Assembly: GCA_016182795.1 (NCBI GenBank)
Contig: JACPFW010000032.1
Coordinates: forward strand, 39,901 to 103,900
Origin: Gemmatimonadota bacterium
GTDB taxonomy: Bacteria; Gemmatimonadota; Gemmatimonadetes; Gemmatimonadales; Gemmatimonadaceae
Length of the DNA stretch: 64,000 nt
Direction: 5' to 3'
The translations under genes were made by a program, and so were the position numbers. Within the stretch, counting starts at the first letter, position 1. Each line of letters opens with the position of its first letter. The notes below the pieces were generated by a model. The model did not search any database. It worked only from the letters and a program-made list of their open reading frames with translations, and was not told where the DNA came from. Positions 48,148 to 58,264 of the stretch are shown one piece after another.

Positions 48148-49292
48148 GCGCACCGGTCGACGACGCCGCGCGCGCACTGCTGGAGAACGCACTCGCTGAC
48201 GACGCGCTCGTGCGGGATCCCGCGCCGCAGCTGACGCGCGGCGCCCGCGTGGCCGTCTACGGCGCGGGCAATGTCGGCCGCGACGTGGCGCGAGTACTGC
48301 GTGCGGCCGGGATCGTCGTCGAGCATTTCATCGACGGGCGAGCCGCATCGCTGCGGACGGTCGAGGGGAGGCCAGTGCTTCCTCCGGATGCCGCAGTGGA
48401 GCCGTCACTGCCGGTGGTGATTGGCGTCTTCAATCGCGAGGCCGATCCGCGGACCATCCACGAAATCGCGCGACGTGCCGGAGCGGCAGAAGTCATCGAC
48501 TTTCTCGCGTTGCACGCGAAGTTCGCCGATGCGCTGGGCGACCGGTATTGGCTTGTCTCGCAACCCACGCTCCGTCGCCAGACGCAGGCGATGCGCGACG
48601 GGCTCGATCGCTGGTGCGACGCGGCGAGCCGCGCACACTACGCAGGCCTGCTTGCCTACCGGCTCACTGGAAATCCGACACATCTCCCAGATCCACTGGA
48701 CGGCATCCCGTATCGGCCGGACGACCTGCCGTTGCCGGACGGACGCGCTCGTTTCGTGGATGGTGGCGCGTTCGACGGCGACACCTTGCGCGCATGGCTC
48801 GATGCGGCGCTGGACGTTGAGCGATACTGGGGATTCGAGCCAGACCCGGAGAACTTCACCGCGCTCTCGCAATGGTGGCACGAGCGTCTGGCCGCCGGAT
48901 CCGCCTACACCCTCGAGCGCGCGGCACTCGGTCGTCGCGATGGCACCGTGCAGTTCGAGGCTGGCGCCGGCGAGGCAAGCCGCGTCGCGTCCGGAGGCCT
49001 CGGGCAGACGGTGCGGCTCTGCACCATTGATTCCGTGTTGCAGGACGAACGTCCGACGGAGATCAAATTGGACATCGAGGGGGCGGAGTTGGACGCGCTG
49101 GAGGGCGCTCGCCGCACCATCCTTCGCGCGAAGCCGCGTCTCGCCATCTGCGCCTACCATCGTGCCGATCACCTGTGGAGCATCGCCGCGTGGATTGAGG
49201 CGCTGCAGGCTGGCTATACTTTGCACCTTCGGCCACATGCCCATTCAGAATTCGACACGGTCATGTACGCCCTTCCGCCTGAACAGCACTGA
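48144..49292 (+). CDS. FkbM-family methyltransferase
   Basis: 382 residues, GTG start coupled to the preceding gene (GTGA at 48144-48147). A Rossmann-like N-terminal domain (RVAVYGAGNVGRDVARVLRA) is followed by an FkbM methyltransferase domain: ARFVDGGAFDGDTLRAWLD, YWGFEPDPENFTALSQWW, and IKLDIEGAELDALEGARRTI with the family LDIEGAE motif. It probably O-methylates a sugar of the polysaccharide. It ends 25 bases from the convergent flippase gene. Confidence 0.88.
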   Translation: MSAPVDDAARALLENALADDALVRDPAPQLTRGARVAVYGAGNVGRDVARVLRAAGIVVEHFIDGRAASLRTVEGRPVLPPDAAVEPSLPVVIGVFNREADPRTIHEIARRAGAAEVIDFLALHAKFADALGDRYWLVSQPTLRRQTQAMRDGLDRWCDAASRAHYAGLLAYRLTGNPTHLPDPLDGIPYRPDDLPLPDGRARFVDGGAFDGDTLRAWLDAALDVERYWGFEPDPENFTALSQWWHERLAAGSAYTLERAALGRRDGTVQFEAGAGEASRVASGGLGQTVRLCTIDSVLQDERPTEIKLDIEGAELDALEGARRTILRAKPRLAICAYHRADHLWSIAAWIEALQAGYTLHLRPHAHSEFDTVMYALPPEQH

Positions 49293-49317
49293 TCCGGGGA
49301 AACCTTCCGGGCCAGAA

Positions 49318-50658
49318 CTAGACGAGGCGACTGCGTCGCACGCGCCGGAAATGCCTGGCGGCGAGCGGGAGGGCGATGCCGAGCATCGAACTCGCGAACG
49401 CCACGGGCATCAATCGCACACCGTCGAGCGCCGCCGCCGCTGTGCTCACCATGGTCACGATGAGGGCACCGGCGAGGACGGGAGTCGCGAACTGTTCGTC
49501 GCGATATGCCCGAAGCCACCCTGCCATGGCCTGCAGGAGCAGCGACCCCAGCCCGGCGGCAAAGAGCGCCGCCAGCGACGGCAGCGGCAGGAAACGCGCC
49601 GCAAAGGTTGGAGCGGCGATGGGTAGCAGCAGCACACCCCCGGTCAGGCACGCGGCGCACCCCACAAAGACGGCCACCGCCTCGCGTGTCGCCTTCCACG
49701 CCAGCTGGTCGAGCGCCCGCGCTTGGCCATTCGCCACCAAGACACCAAACGCGGGGTAGCGGCCGTGCAGCCAGGCCACCGATAGCGTCAACGGCGCGAG
49801 CGCCACGGCGAGCGTCACGCCCAACCGGCCCGCGTCGTCCCCACCACGCAGGTAGAGTAGGATGGGCGCCAGCATCTGGAACATGAGTGACAGCGCCACC
49901 CACAGGCGTGCACTTCGCCACTGTTCGCGACGATAACGACGGGCAAGGTCGACCGCGGAAGCGACGTCGATCTTCCGTGATGAGCGATACGCGCGGACCA
50001 TCGCGCGTTGCCGAAGCAGGAGCCAGCCGGCGGCTACCGCGACCTGCGCGCCGGCGGCCAGACAGACTGCTGCGAGCGGGGCGCCGTTGATCAGTCCCAT
50101 GCACAACCCCAGCCAAGCCATCGTTGCCTGGGCGGCGCGCATGCGCTGCACAGAGACCAGCGCCCCGCATCCCTCCGCGACGCAGATGAAGGGAATGACG
50201 GCAAGATACGCGGCAGTCAGCAATGAGCCCGCGAGCCATAGCGATGGGGACAGCCCTGCCGCTCCGACGTCAAACAGGAGCATCCCTCCGATTCCGGCGA
50301 CAACGAAGACCAGCGCCCCGGCCGCCGCATACCAAGCCACTGCCGAGCGGAGCAGCACCGCGATGGCATCACGCGCGACAGGATCACCGTCAAGGGCGCC
50401 GTTGACGGTGCGCCGCAAGCGCGGCCATTCGTGGCTCGCGAACTGGACGATGATCGTGCCGAGTCCCAACTCGAACAACTGGGCCAGTGCGACGACGTTC
50501 ACGCCGGCGAAGAAGTAGCCTTGCGCCGGACGCGGGAGCCTGGTGGCGGCGAGCCAGAGCGAGACGGGTGCCCCGGCGAGGGCGATGAGCCGGGCTGTCG
50601 CCGTCGCGCGAACGCCGGCGTCGGAGGCCAGCGCGCGAAGGCGGCCGATCGAGATCAA
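49318..50658 (-). CDS. Polysaccharide flippase-like membrane protein
   Basis: 446 residues, TTG start overlapping the upstream GT2 stop by 4 bases (TTGA at 50655-50658). It has about 12 hydrophobic segments (FFAGVNVVALAQLFELGLG, GVTLAVALAPLTLSVAWL, FVGCAACLTGGVLLLPIAA and others), as in Wzx/MATE-type oligosaccharide exporters. The start FFAGVNVVALAQLFELGLGTIIVQF matches the first two helices of such proteins. It would export lipid-linked units made by the cluster, which it adjoins on the opposite strand. Confidence 0.78.
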   Translation of the reverse strand: MISIGRLRALASDAGVRATATARLIALAGAPVSLWLAATRLPRPAQGYFFAGVNVVALAQLFELGLGTIIVQFASHEWPRLRRTVNGALDGDPVARDAIAVLLRSAVAWYAAAGALVFVVAGIGGMLLFDVGAAGLSPSLWLAGSLLTAAYLAVIPFICVAEGCGALVSVQRMRAAQATMAWLGLCMGLINGAPLAAVCLAAGAQVAVAAGWLLLRQRAMVRAYRSSRKIDVASAVDLARRYRREQWRSARLWVALSLMFQMLAPILLYLRGGDDAGRLGVTLAVALAPLTLSVAWLHGRYPAFGVLVANGQARALDQLAWKATREAVAVFVGCAACLTGGVLLLPIAAPTFAARFLPLPSLAALFAAGLGSLLLQAMAGWLRAYRDEQFATPVLAGALIVTMVSTAAAALDGVRLMPVAFASSMLGIALPLAARHFRRVRRSRLV

Positions 50659-51611
50659 AAGTTGATGCGCTCCTTCTCGAACACGTGCGGGTGGTGCCTC
50701 ACCTGTGTGTAAATCGATCCGATGTACTCTCCGAGAATGCCGATGAAGAACAGCTGGACCGAGGTGAGGAAGAAGAAGCCGATGAGGATGGGCGCAATCC
50801 CCACCGAGAACTGGCTCCAGAACAGCAACTTGTACCCGAGGTAGCCAAACGCCACCAGCAGGCTGAGCAGCGCCAAGCCGAAGCCCGCCATCGTCGCCAT
50901 GCGCAGTGGCACTTTGGAATGATTCACGATGCCAAGAAACGCGAGGTCGTAGAGCGTGTAGAAGTTCTGCGACGAGATTCCACGCTTGCGCTCGGGCTGC
51001 CGGAACGGCACCAGCGACGGCTCGTGCCCAATCTCGGCCAGCAGGCCACGGAAGTACGGGTAGGGATCGTCAATGCGCCGCAGTGCCTCGATCACCGACT
51101 GGTCGAAGCAGCCAAATCCGGTACTCTGCCGGACAAGTTCAATGTCGGCGATGCGGGCGAGGGTGCGGTAATACCGGTCGCGCAGGGCGTAGAATGCACC
51201 ACTCTCGTCGCTGGATTCCTTGATGCCCAGCACGATCTTCGCGCCTTCGCTCCACCGGCGAAGGAACTCGGGGATCAGGGCCGGGGGATCCTGGAAGTCG
51301 CACGCAAGGGCGATGACGGCATCGCCCCGCACCTGCAGCAGTGCATGGTATCCCGAGCGTACATGCCCAAAGTTCCGCGCATTGAGGATGACCTTCACGT
51401 TGCGGTCAGTCGTGGCGAGGGTCCGAAGGATCCTGGCCGTACCATCCCGAGAAGCGTTGTCGATGAAGAGATGCTCGTACCGATACTCCGGCAGCGCGGC
51501 AAAGACGTCCCTGATGGCCTCGTACATCTCGCGAACATTCCCCTCTTCATTGAAGCAGGGAGTGACAACGGAAATGAGAGGCCGCGAGGCGGCGGAATGG
51601 TCGGTGGTCAT
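50655..51611 (-). CDS. GtrB/DPM1-like glycosyltransferase, GT2, membrane-anchored
   Basis: 318 residues from the ATG at 51611 (MTTDHSAASRPLISVVTPCF); the ATG at 51641 is possible. The GT2 domain has VVTPCFNEEGNVREMYEAI, FIDNASRDGTARILRTLA and ALACDFQDPPALIPEFL, with the metal-binding Asp, plus FGCFDQSVIEALRRI. Two C-terminal transmembrane helices follow (ATMAGFGLALLSLLVAFGYL, IAPILIGFFFLTSVQLFFIG). Such enzymes attach a sugar to undecaprenyl phosphate. It is coupled to the flippase gene by 4 bases. Confidence 0.9.
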   Translation of the reverse strand: MTTDHSAASRPLISVVTPCFNEEGNVREMYEAIRDVFAALPEYRYEHLFIDNASRDGTARILRTLATTDRNVKVILNARNFGHVRSGYHALLQVRGDAVIALACDFQDPPALIPEFLRRWSEGAKIVLGIKESSDESGAFYALRDRYYRTLARIADIELVRQSTGFGCFDQSVIEALRRIDDPYPYFRGLLAEIGHEPSLVPFRQPERKRGISSQNFYTLYDLAFLGIVNHSKVPLRMATMAGFGLALLSLLVAFGYLGYKLLFWSQFSVGIAPILIGFFFLTSVQLFFIGILGEYIGSIYTQVRHHPHVFEKERINF

Positions 51612-51705
51612 AGTCGGCGAAAGGTGCCGTAAGATGGCCACCGCATCTGGCAGTGTCGAGGGAAGTGGTGTGTCATCCGGCGACCGCGGCCTGTCTGTCG
51701 TCCCA

Positions 51706-52785
51706 TCAACAGAGGTGCACCGCCATCGCCTTGAACGACGCGGTCACTACCATGCCCGGGCGGAAGGCGAGTTCCTTGGCCGACCGTGTGGTGAGAGACG
51801 CCACGAGCGGCACGCCGGCAATCTCCACCGTGACACGCGTCAGCGCGCCCAGCGTGGCCAACTCAGAGACGACGCCGCGAAAGTGATTGCGCGCCGATCC
51901 GGTGGGCGCCTCCAGTGACAGCACAATCTCTTCGGCGCGTATCACGGCGTAGCCGTCGCCGACGGGAAAGTCGCCCACGGTGTACAGCGTCAACGGTCCC
52001 GCAGTGAACTCGATCGCGCGATAGCCATGGGCAAGCGTCGCCGACTCGCCGGCGAGCCAGTCGGGGGCTTTGTCATCCAGCACGCGCACCGTGCCGGCAA
52101 GCACGTTCTCGGCGCCGAGGAACTCCGCGATGTACGGCGACGCGGGCCGGCGGAAGACGTCCTCGGGCGGGCCCGACTGCAGCGCGCGACCGCCGTCGAG
52201 CAGGACCGCGACGTCGCCCAGCAGGCCGGCCTCCGTGAAGTCGTGCGTGACTTGCAGCGTCGTAAGCCCCCACGCGCGATGCAGCGCGCGCACCTCTCGC
52301 CGCACGATGGTGCGGCGGCGCGGATCGAGCGAGCTGAACGGCTCGTCCAGCAGCAGGACCGACGGCCGCCGCGCGAAGGCGCGCGCCAGGGCCACCAACT
52401 GCCGCTCACCGCCCGACAGCGCGCGCACGGGCCGGCTGGTGAGCGCGTCGGTGCCGAAGCGGCGCGCCACCTCCTCGGCAAGCTCGGATGACGCCGCGCC
52501 GTACGCGATGTTCTGCGCGACGCTGAGGTGCGGAAAGAGAAACGCGTGCTGATACACCAAGCCGAGACCCCGCGCCTCCGGCGGCAGTGCGGTGCAGTCC
52601 CGCTCGTTCAGCCAGCACGACCCCGACGTGGCCGACACGACGCCCGAAATCACCTCGAGCAGTGTCGTCTTGCCCGAGCCGGCGGGACCGATAACCACGC
52701 CATATTGGCCGGTTGGAATGGCAAACGAGACGGCATCCAGCCGGAAACTCCCCTGTCGAGCACCGAGCGAGCGGCATTCGATCAC
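51706..52785 (-). CDS. wtpC: Molybdate/tungstate ABC transporter ATP-binding protein
   Basis: 359 residues from the GTG at 52785, overlapping the permease stop (GTGA); a long upstream frame is discarded. Walker A VIGPAGSGKTTLLEVI, the Q-loop LVYQHAFLFPHLSVA, signature ALSGGERQLVALARA, Walker B VLLLDEPFSSLD and H-loop VTHDFTEAG are intact. A C-terminal TOBE/MOP-like domain (FRGVVSELATLGALTRVTVE) may bind oxyanion. Assignment to molybdate or tungstate rests mainly on the WtpA-like partner. Confidence 0.85.
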   Translation of the reverse strand: MIECRSLGARQGSFRLDAVSFAIPTGQYGVVIGPAGSGKTTLLEVISGVVSATSGSCWLNERDCTALPPEARGLGLVYQHAFLFPHLSVAQNIAYGAASSELAEEVARRFGTDALTSRPVRALSGGERQLVALARAFARRPSVLLLDEPFSSLDPRRRTIVRREVRALHRAWGLTTLQVTHDFTEAGLLGDVAVLLDGGRALQSGPPEDVFRRPASPYIAEFLGAENVLAGTVRVLDDKAPDWLAGESATLAHGYRAIEFTAGPLTLYTVGDFPVGDGYAVIRAEEIVLSLEAPTGSARNHFRGVVSELATLGALTRVTVEIAGVPLVASLTTRSAKELAFRPGMVVTASFKAMAVHLC

Positions 52786-53600
52786 GGCGTCGCTCCGTCG
52801 TCGGCACCCCGCAGCGTGCGCAACGCCGTGAGCGGAACGAGCGCCAGCAGGGCCAGCACCGCCGCTACCGGAAGCGCCTCGCGCAGCCCAAAGCTGGTGA
52901 AGCGATCGTAGCTCAACACGCTCGCGACCTTGGGGTTGTACGTCAGCACGACAATGGCGCCGAACTCGCTGACGGCGCGCGCCCACATCACCACCGCTGA
53001 CGCCGTCAGCCCGCGCCGCGAGAGCGGCAGGGTGATGCGCAGGAAGGCGCGCAGTGGAGTATCCCCGAGCGTGCGCGCCACCGCCTCGAACCGCGGATCC
53101 ACCTTGGCGAACGCCTCGCGCGCGCCACTGATGTACAGCGGGGCCGCGACAAAGAGCATCGCGGCCACGATGCCGAGCGGGGTGCCGACGACGCGCAGTC
53201 CGGCCGCGATCATCGCCCCGCCGAGCGCCGATTCGCGTCCGAGCAGAAGGAGCAGCGCGATGCCGGCGACCGGATGCGGGATGAGCAGAGGGAGATCGAG
53301 CACCGCGGAGAGCACCGCGCGGCCGCGAAAATCGCGGCGGGCCAGCAGGTAGGCGAGCGGCGTGCCGCCCAGGGCGCCCAACAGGGTGGCGGCCGTGGCG
53401 GTGAGCGCCGTCAGCGACATCGCCTCGCGCAGCTCGGTGTCGCTCGCCAGTTGGCGCACCCCCGCCGCGCCGCCGGCACTGATCAGCTGGGCAATGGGCA
53501 CCGCGAGGAAGAGCAGCAGCAGAGAGCTGGCGAGCGCCGCCACGACCGCGATGGTACGCTGGGCTCCTCGGGCAGGTGGCGGGGCCGGCGCTGGCGTCAC
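52782..53600 (-). CDS. wtpB: Molybdate/tungstate ABC transporter permease
   Basis: 272 residues, GTG start overlapping the binding-protein stop (GTGA at 53597-53600). Six or so transmembrane segments begin with IAVVAALASSLLLLFLAVPI. The coupling loop motif EAVARTLGDTPLRAFLRITL (EAA loop with the central G) contacts the ATPase. The end has AVVMWARAVSEFGAIVVL, typical of ModB/WtpB permeases. Confidence 0.88.
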   Translation of the reverse strand: MTPAPAPPPARGAQRTIAVVAALASSLLLLFLAVPIAQLISAGGAAGVRQLASDTELREAMSLTALTATAATLLGALGGTPLAYLLARRDFRGRAVLSAVLDLPLLIPHPVAGIALLLLLGRESALGGAMIAAGLRVVGTPLGIVAAMLFVAAPLYISGAREAFAKVDPRFEAVARTLGDTPLRAFLRITLPLSRRGLTASAVVMWARAVSEFGAIVVLTYNPKVASVLSYDRFTSFGLREALPVAAVLALLALVPLTALRTLRGADDGATP

Positions 53601-54526
53601 GGAATCAGTCCGCGCGGCGCGCCGGCGCCAACGAACATCGGGGCATCAAGCGCATCGAGCGACTCGGCGCGCAGTACGCGGCGCCCGTCGGGCGAGAGCA
53701 GGTAGCGCACGAACGCCTCCGCGACGTCGCGGTGCGGCGCGGCCAGCGGAATGGAAAGGGCGTAGACAATGGGACGGCCGCGGAACTCTGCCGAGTCGGC
53801 GCCCTTGCCCCGCACCCGAACGCTCGCCGCGGCGTAGAGCGCTGAGTCGTCTGGTGACGAGAGGTCGATCGCGTCCGGCAGGCGCACGAAGTTCAGTCCC
53901 AGGTTACGCGCCATCGACTCGTAGGACCAGATGTAGTCGAACTCGCCCGCCTGCAGGAGGCCCACGAGATCCGCCTCCTTTGGACGCACGTTGCGCGCCG
54001 GCATCGCCTGCAACAGCGCCTTGGCGAGTCCAGGCTTGGCGTAGTGCCGCTCGGCGAGCTGCAGCACGAGCAGGGTGCGGTAGCCGTTGGGATCGAGCTG
54101 TGGGTCGCTGCGTCCCGTCTCCACGCCCGGGCGCTGCACCACCTGCCACCACGTCTCACCGGTGATCTCGGCGGCTCCGCGCGAACGCGGCGTGTAGGCG
54201 AGCACCATCCGATTGTGCGCGAAGCGCACGTACCAGCTCGTGTGCGTCGGCATCAGCAACTGCGGAAAGACCTCCTCGTCCGCCAGCGCGATGACGTCGG
54301 GGATCTTGCCCAGTTCGGTCAGCTTGCGCGCCGACTCCAGCGAGCCGGCGCTCTCCTGCAGGACGCGCACGCCTTCGCGCGCGGCAAATGAATCGAGCGC
54401 GGCGCGCATCGGGCGCGCGAGCGAGCCCGCATTGAAGGCCACCAAAGTGCGGGCAACTGGGTGTCCGTCGCCGGCGCCGCCACAGGCGCACACAAGCGTC
54501 AGCAGGAGAATCATTCGGCGCGTCAT
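53597..54526 (-). CDS. wtpA: WtpA-like molybdate/tungstate-binding lipoprotein
   Basis: 309 residues from the ATG at 54526. Lipoprotein signal MTRRMILLLTLVCACGG with the lipidated Cys near 13-15. The WtpA family blocks are LVAFNAGSLARPMRAALDSF, QESAGSLESARKLTELGKIPDVIALAD, GRSDPQLDPNGYRTLLVLQL and FDYIWSYESMARNLGLNFVRLP. It captures oxyanion outside the membrane for the coupled permease and ATPase. Together with the molybdo-hydroxylase subunit and MocA it suggests use of Mo or W. The 132-bp gap to the divergent exporter gene probably holds promoters. Confidence 0.88.
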   Translation of the reverse strand: MTRRMILLLTLVCACGGAGDGHPVARTLVAFNAGSLARPMRAALDSFAAREGVRVLQESAGSLESARKLTELGKIPDVIALADEEVFPQLLMPTHTSWYVRFAHNRMVLAYTPRSRGAAEITGETWWQVVQRPGVETGRSDPQLDPNGYRTLLVLQLAERHYAKPGLAKALLQAMPARNVRPKEADLVGLLQAGEFDYIWSYESMARNLGLNFVRLPDAIDLSSPDDSALYAAASVRVRGKGADSAEFRGRPIVYALSIPLAAPHRDVAEAFVRYLLSPDGRRVLRAESLDALDAPMFVGAGAPRGLIP

Positions 54527-54658
54527 AGTCGTAGTGTCACCCAATTCCCCCACCACCTCAAGCCTCCTCCCTGCCCTTCCTCCGCACCACACTCTGCCCC
54601 TTCCCCTGCACCATGTAGGGGAGTCTGTATATTCGTCCCATCCATCACCCCAATTCAC

Positions 54659-55616
<958 letters not shown>

Positions 55617-55624
<8 letters not shown>

Positions 55625-56903
55625 GCTCTGGACGGTCACGAAGCGCGAGTTCCTGGAGCGCGTGCGAAACAAGTGGTTCATCGTCGTCACCATCTTTGGC
55701 CCGGTCTTCTTTGGCGTCATCATGGTGCTGCCGGCCTATCTGTCGGTGCGCGGAATGCGCAACGTGAAAGTGAGCGACATCCGCATCATTGACGCCACCG
55801 GCACCGGGCTGGGCGACCGCGTCGCCACCCGCCTGAACGGCGGTCCGATGGGAGACGCCACCGCCACGCAGGTTGTCCTCGTCGCGCCCGGCGAGGTGGC
55901 GGCCGCCGAATCGCTCGCCACCAAGGACGTGATGGCGAAGACGCGGCGCGGCTACCTCGTGCTTGATTCCATCACCATTCAGCAGCAGCGTGCCACCTAT
56001 GCCGGGCGCAACGCTTCGTCGCTCGGCGAGATGGATTCGATCGAGAACGCGCTGCGTTCGGCCCTGCTCGGCCAGCGTCTCGAGGGGGAGGGACTCGATC
56101 CCAAGCGTGTGGAGGCGCTGACGCGCATCAAGGTCGACATGAAGGCCGAGCGCATCACCGACAAGGGACGCGGCGGCTCGGGCATTGGCAGCGCGATCTT
56201 CGGCTTTCTCATTGCCTTCCTGCTTTACATGATGATCGTGCTCTACGGGCAGGCCATTCTGCGCGGCGTGCTTGAGGAGAAGACGACGCGCGTCGCGGAG
56301 GTCATTGTCTCGTCGGTCTCACCCGACGTGCTTCTCGCCGGCAAGGTGATTGGCGTCGGCGCCGTTGGGCTGCTGCAGCAGGCCATCTGGCTGGGGAGCG
56401 CCGTGGCGCTCTATCAGTTCCGCGAGCCCATCTTCCTGAAGCTCGGCATGCCGGCGGCGCCGGCCATTGCTCTGCCGCAGGTGCCGCCAATGCTCATTGC
56501 GGCGCTCGTGCTGTTCTTCATCCTTGGCTACGGCCTGTACGCGGCGCTCTTTGCGGCGGTCGGCGCGATGGTCTCCAGCCAGGAAGATGCCAATCAGGCG
56601 GCCCAGCCGGTGGTGATGCTGCTGGTCTTCAGCATCATCTTCGCCCAGCCGGTGATGCTGAACCCCACGAGCCGGCTGGCCGAGATCGTCAGCTGGGTGC
56701 CGTTCTCGGCGCCGGTCATCATGCCGATGCGCATGAGCGCGGTGCAGATTCCGTGGTACGAGCTGGTAGGCACGCTCACCGGCGTGGCGCTGACGTGCGC
56801 CCTGTGCGTCTGGATCTCGGCGCGAATCTATCGCGTCGGGCTGTTGATGTACGGCAAGCGCCCGTCAATGCGCGAACTGGCGCGGTGGATTCGGCAATCG
56901 TAG
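55617..56903 (+). CDS. ABC-2 type permease, NatB-like
   Basis: 428 residues. The first helix is preceded by KLWTVTKREFLERVRNKWFI, typical of the family. A large periplasmic loop (residues ~45-195) is followed by five helices, including SAIFGFLIAFLLYMMIVLYG and IAALVLFFILGYGLYAALFA. The conserved AVVGAMVSS-type stretch appears as FAAVGAMVSSQEDANQAAQP. It pairs with the ATPase 8 bases upstream. A strong hairpin follows after 65 bases. Confidence 0.88.
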
Positions 56904-56967
56904 TTGAGAATGACGATCAACCAAGCCGGTCCCCCGTGGCACTGAGCTTTTAGCGTTGAGGCACGTG

Positions 56968-57003
56968 GAACCCCGGCGAGCGATGGTGAGCTCGCCGGGG
57001 TTC
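56968..57003 (+). terminator. Terminator after the NatAB-like operon
   Basis: A 13-bp perfect stem GAACCCCGGCGAG (56968-56980) pairs with 56991-57003 across a 10-nt loop and is followed by TTGCAT. It lies between the exporter operon and the sigma-factor unit. Confidence 0.7.
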
Positions 57004-57014
57004 TTGCATACGCG

Positions 57015-57038
57015 CCGGCCGGCCGGCCGGCCGGCCGG
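57015..57038. repeat. (CCGG)6 simple repeat
   Basis: Six perfect tandem CCGG units, fully self-complementary, 64 bases before the sigma-factor start. It could form a cruciform or RNA hairpin, and slippage could alter promoter spacing. Confidence 0.75.
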
Positions 57039-57101
57039 TGCGCGGCGAGGTACCGGTGGGATTCGAACATTTCACCGCTGGACGGTATCGTAGTCCCGAC
57101 C

Positions 57102-57656
57102 ATGCCTGCCTCCGCTCCCCACTCTCGGTCGATCGACGACGACGTCCTGCGTGCGCAGAGCGGAGACATGGACGCGTTCGAACGGCTGTATCGATCGCAT
57201 GTGGGGCGGGTACACGCGCTTTGCGCTCGACTTACGGCGGGCCAGGGGACGGACGAGTTGTTGCAGGATGTGTTCGTGCGGGTGTGGGAGCGTCTGCCGT
57301 CATTTCGAGGCGAGAGCGCGTTCAGCTCGTGGATACACCGCGTGGCCGTCAACGTCTTTCTTGTTGCGCGGCGAGGAGACGACAGGCGGACGCAGCGGGT
57401 CGAGTATGCCGACGACCCGGACGCGCTGGCGCGTGACCAGGGGCTCGGCCACGTGCGCGACGACCCGGACACGCGGATCGACCTCGAGCGGGCGATCGCG
57501 CTGCTGCCGACCGGGGCGCGCACCGCGTTCGTGCTCCATGACATCGAAGGCTACTCACACGAAGAGATTGCCGCGCTGCAAGGCGTGGCCACCGTGACCG
57601 TGCGGACGCAGCTGCATCGCGCGCGCCGTCTGCTGATGGAGGAACTTGACCGATGA
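57102..57656 (+). CDS. ECF sigma factor (sigma-70 family)
   Basis: 184 residues. Region 2 has MDAFERLYRSHVGRVHALCA, ELLQDVFVRVWERLPSFRGE and SSWIHRVAVNVFL; region 4 has LPTGARTAFVLHDIEGYSHEE and VTVRTQLHRARRLL, a helix-turn-helix for -35 recognition. Region 3 is absent, as in ECF sigmas. The stop overlaps the next start (ATGA, 57653-57656), and the next gene is a membrane protein with the hallmarks of an anti-sigma factor. Confidence 0.94.
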   Translation: MPASAPHSRSIDDDVLRAQSGDMDAFERLYRSHVGRVHALCARLTAGQGTDELLQDVFVRVWERLPSFRGESAFSSWIHRVAVNVFLVARRGDDRRTQRVEYADDPDALARDQGLGHVRDDPDTRIDLERAIALLPTGARTAFVLHDIEGYSHEEIAALQGVATVTVRTQLHRARRLLMEELDR

Positions 57657-58255
57657 CCAGTCACGAGCGTGATCCCCTACCCGAGCGTCTGCGCTCGGCG
57701 ATTGACGGGCTCGCGCGCGAAATCGAACCGCGGCGCGACGCGTGGCCGGCGATCCGGTCGCGCATCGACGCCGAGCGTGTGGTGCCGCTGCACACCGACG
57801 GGCGCCCGCCTTGCCGCGCGGCCCGCCGGTGGCCAGTCGCCGCCGCGGCCGTGTTGGTGATTGCGGCGTCCACGGTCACGATGCTCGCCAGCAATCGGCA
57901 GCGCCGGCCGACGGCGGACGGTGCGGCATTCAACACGGCGGTCGGTGTTGGTGCCGGTGCTGCGCGTGTCGCGAGTGATCGGCGCCAGCTGGTGGCTGAC
58001 GTGTGCAACAGCTACGACGCCGCCGCGGACGATCTTCAGCGGGTGCTCGTCGCGCGACGGGCGCGGTTGTCACCCAAGACCGTTCAGGTGCTCGAGTCGA
58101 GCCTGCGTGCCATCGACCAGGCGATCCGTGAGGCCCGGGCAGCGCTCGAGGTTGATCCGGCCAGTCAGGACCTGATGGATCTGCTCGATTCCGTCTACCG
58201 CCAGAAACTCGACCTGTTGCGACGCGCCAACGCGCTGCCGCTGCACTCCAGCTAG
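57653..58255 (+). CDS. Putative membrane anti-sigma factor
   Basis: 200 residues, coupled to the sigma-factor gene. No zinc HC-C motif is seen; the ~55-residue N-terminal cytoplasmic part is charged (RDPLPERLRSAIDGLAREIE) and could hold the sigma factor. One transmembrane helix (PVAAAAVLVIAASTVTMLA) near 62-82 is followed by an extracytoplasmic helical domain (LVADVCNSYDAAADDLQRVL, VLESSLRAIDQAIREARAAL). Assignment as anti-sigma rests on position and topology. Confidence 0.7.
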   Translation: MTSHERDPLPERLRSAIDGLAREIEPRRDAWPAIRSRIDAERVVPLHTDGRPPCRAARRWPVAAAAVLVIAASTVTMLASNRQRRPTADGAAFNTAVGVGAGAARVASDRRQLVADVCNSYDAAADDLQRVLVARRARLSPKTVQVLESSLRAIDQAIREARAALEVDPASQDLMDLLDSVYRQKLDLLRRANALPLHSS

Positions 58256-58264
58256 GACACCCAC

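Noticed and set aside
46144..48192. A 682-codon open frame opposite the TPP enzyme gene
   Set aside because: Its translation is arginine- and histidine-rich without any motif, while the plus strand has clear TPP-enzyme motifs.
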